Assembly (NCBI GenBank): GCA_001801485.1
Contig: MGXV01000043.1
Span: forward strand, 1-5,619
Direction: 5' to 3'
Origin: Gammaproteobacteria bacterium RIFCSPHIGHO2_12_FULL_37_14
GTDB lineage: Bacteria > Pseudomonadota > Gammaproteobacteria > DSM-16500
DNA: 5,619 nt
Shown: positions 5,416 to 5,619 of the stretch, piece after piece
Position numbering within the stretch: position 1 is the stretch's first letter
How the letters are laid out: every line of letters starts with the position of its first letter
The notes under the pieces: model-generated
What the model was told of the DNA's origin: nothing
Database searches by the model: none
Seen by the model: the letters and a program-made list of their open reading frames with translations, nothing else
Position numbers and translations under genes: made by a program

Positions 5416-5619
5416 GTGAACACCCGGCCGACTACCACTATTTTTGATTTACCTGCTGAGACTTTAACAGACGAGGTAGCCAAGCATCTTGATGGCGATA
5501 GTAAGGCTGCTTTTGCCCTAGTATCACATTTTACCAACACCTTGTTCCAACCTCTACTCTATGACAAAGATAAACTACCTTTATTAAAACAAGCCCTCGA
5601 TCATGCGGCGCGTGGGGAG
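5416..5619 (+). CDS. F-box-like protein, N-terminal part (runs off the window)
   Basis: An open frame of 68 codons continues past the window end. The start is GTG at 5416, supported by GAGG (5406-5409) six bases upstream. Residues 9-45 read like an F-box: IFDLPAETLTDEVAKHLDG, then DSKAAFALVSHFTNTLF. This matches the pattern LP-x-E-x-L near the start, a hydrophobic middle, and V-S...F in the last helix. Eukaryotic F-boxes bind Skp1 and recruit targets to SCF ubiquitin ligases. Bacterial ones, such as Legionella AnkB/LegAU13 and LegU1, are translocated effectors that borrow the host ligase. The following residues (LLKQALDHAARGE) begin a helical segment that may lead into repeats or another domain outside the window. 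Function beyond the F-box cannot be seen here. Confidence 0.65.
   Translation, partial: MNTRPTTTIFDLPAETLTDEVAKHLDGDSKAAFALVSHFTNTLFQPLLYDKDKLPLLKQALDHAARGE

Overview
The window looks like a piece of accessory genome from a low-GC intracellular gammaproteobacterium, most likely Legionella or a close Legionellales relative. I infer this from the gene mix (YopJ-family effector, F-box-like protein, NlpC/P60-like cysteine hydrolase with an acidic tail), the AT-rich DNA and the effector-style gene organisation. No marker gene proves the genus.

Layout, left to right. A 60-bp near-perfect palindrome (77-136) flanked by an 8-bp direct repeat sits directly behind a minus-strand alpha/beta hydrolase gene (138-902). 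Next, also on the minus strand, is a YopJ-family acetyltransferase-like gene (978-2237). It is preceded, one base away, by a 39-codon ORF (2239-2358) and an AT-rich promoter-like region with two palindromes. From 2456 to 3654 lie two broken genes that meet head to head at about 2893-2899: the C-terminal part of a PLP-dependent threonine/serine dehydratase (minus) and a LysR regulator without its helix-turn-helix (plus). They look like a divergent pair whose 5' ends and shared promoter were deleted together.

A convergent minus-strand gene (3677-4333, GTG start) encodes a cysteine hydrolase-like protein of the NlpC/P60 or YiiX type. Its upstream gap contains an IS3-family left-end remnant with the first codons of orfA (4418-4610). 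Then comes an intact GNAT acetyltransferase (4716-5183, minus) whose start overlaps the stop of a truncated FAD-dependent aromatic hydroxylase (5180-5329). At the right edge, a plus-strand F-box-like gene starts with GTG at 5416 and runs off the window.

Reading of the whole: three genes that look like host-directed effectors (YopJ-like, NlpC-like, F-box-like), perhaps four with the hydrolase, are set among scars of ordinary metabolic and regulatory genes. This fits a locus where effector genes were gained while metabolic operons eroded. Secretion and host function are inferences from protein families; the broken ends, overlaps and repeats are visible directly in the sequence.
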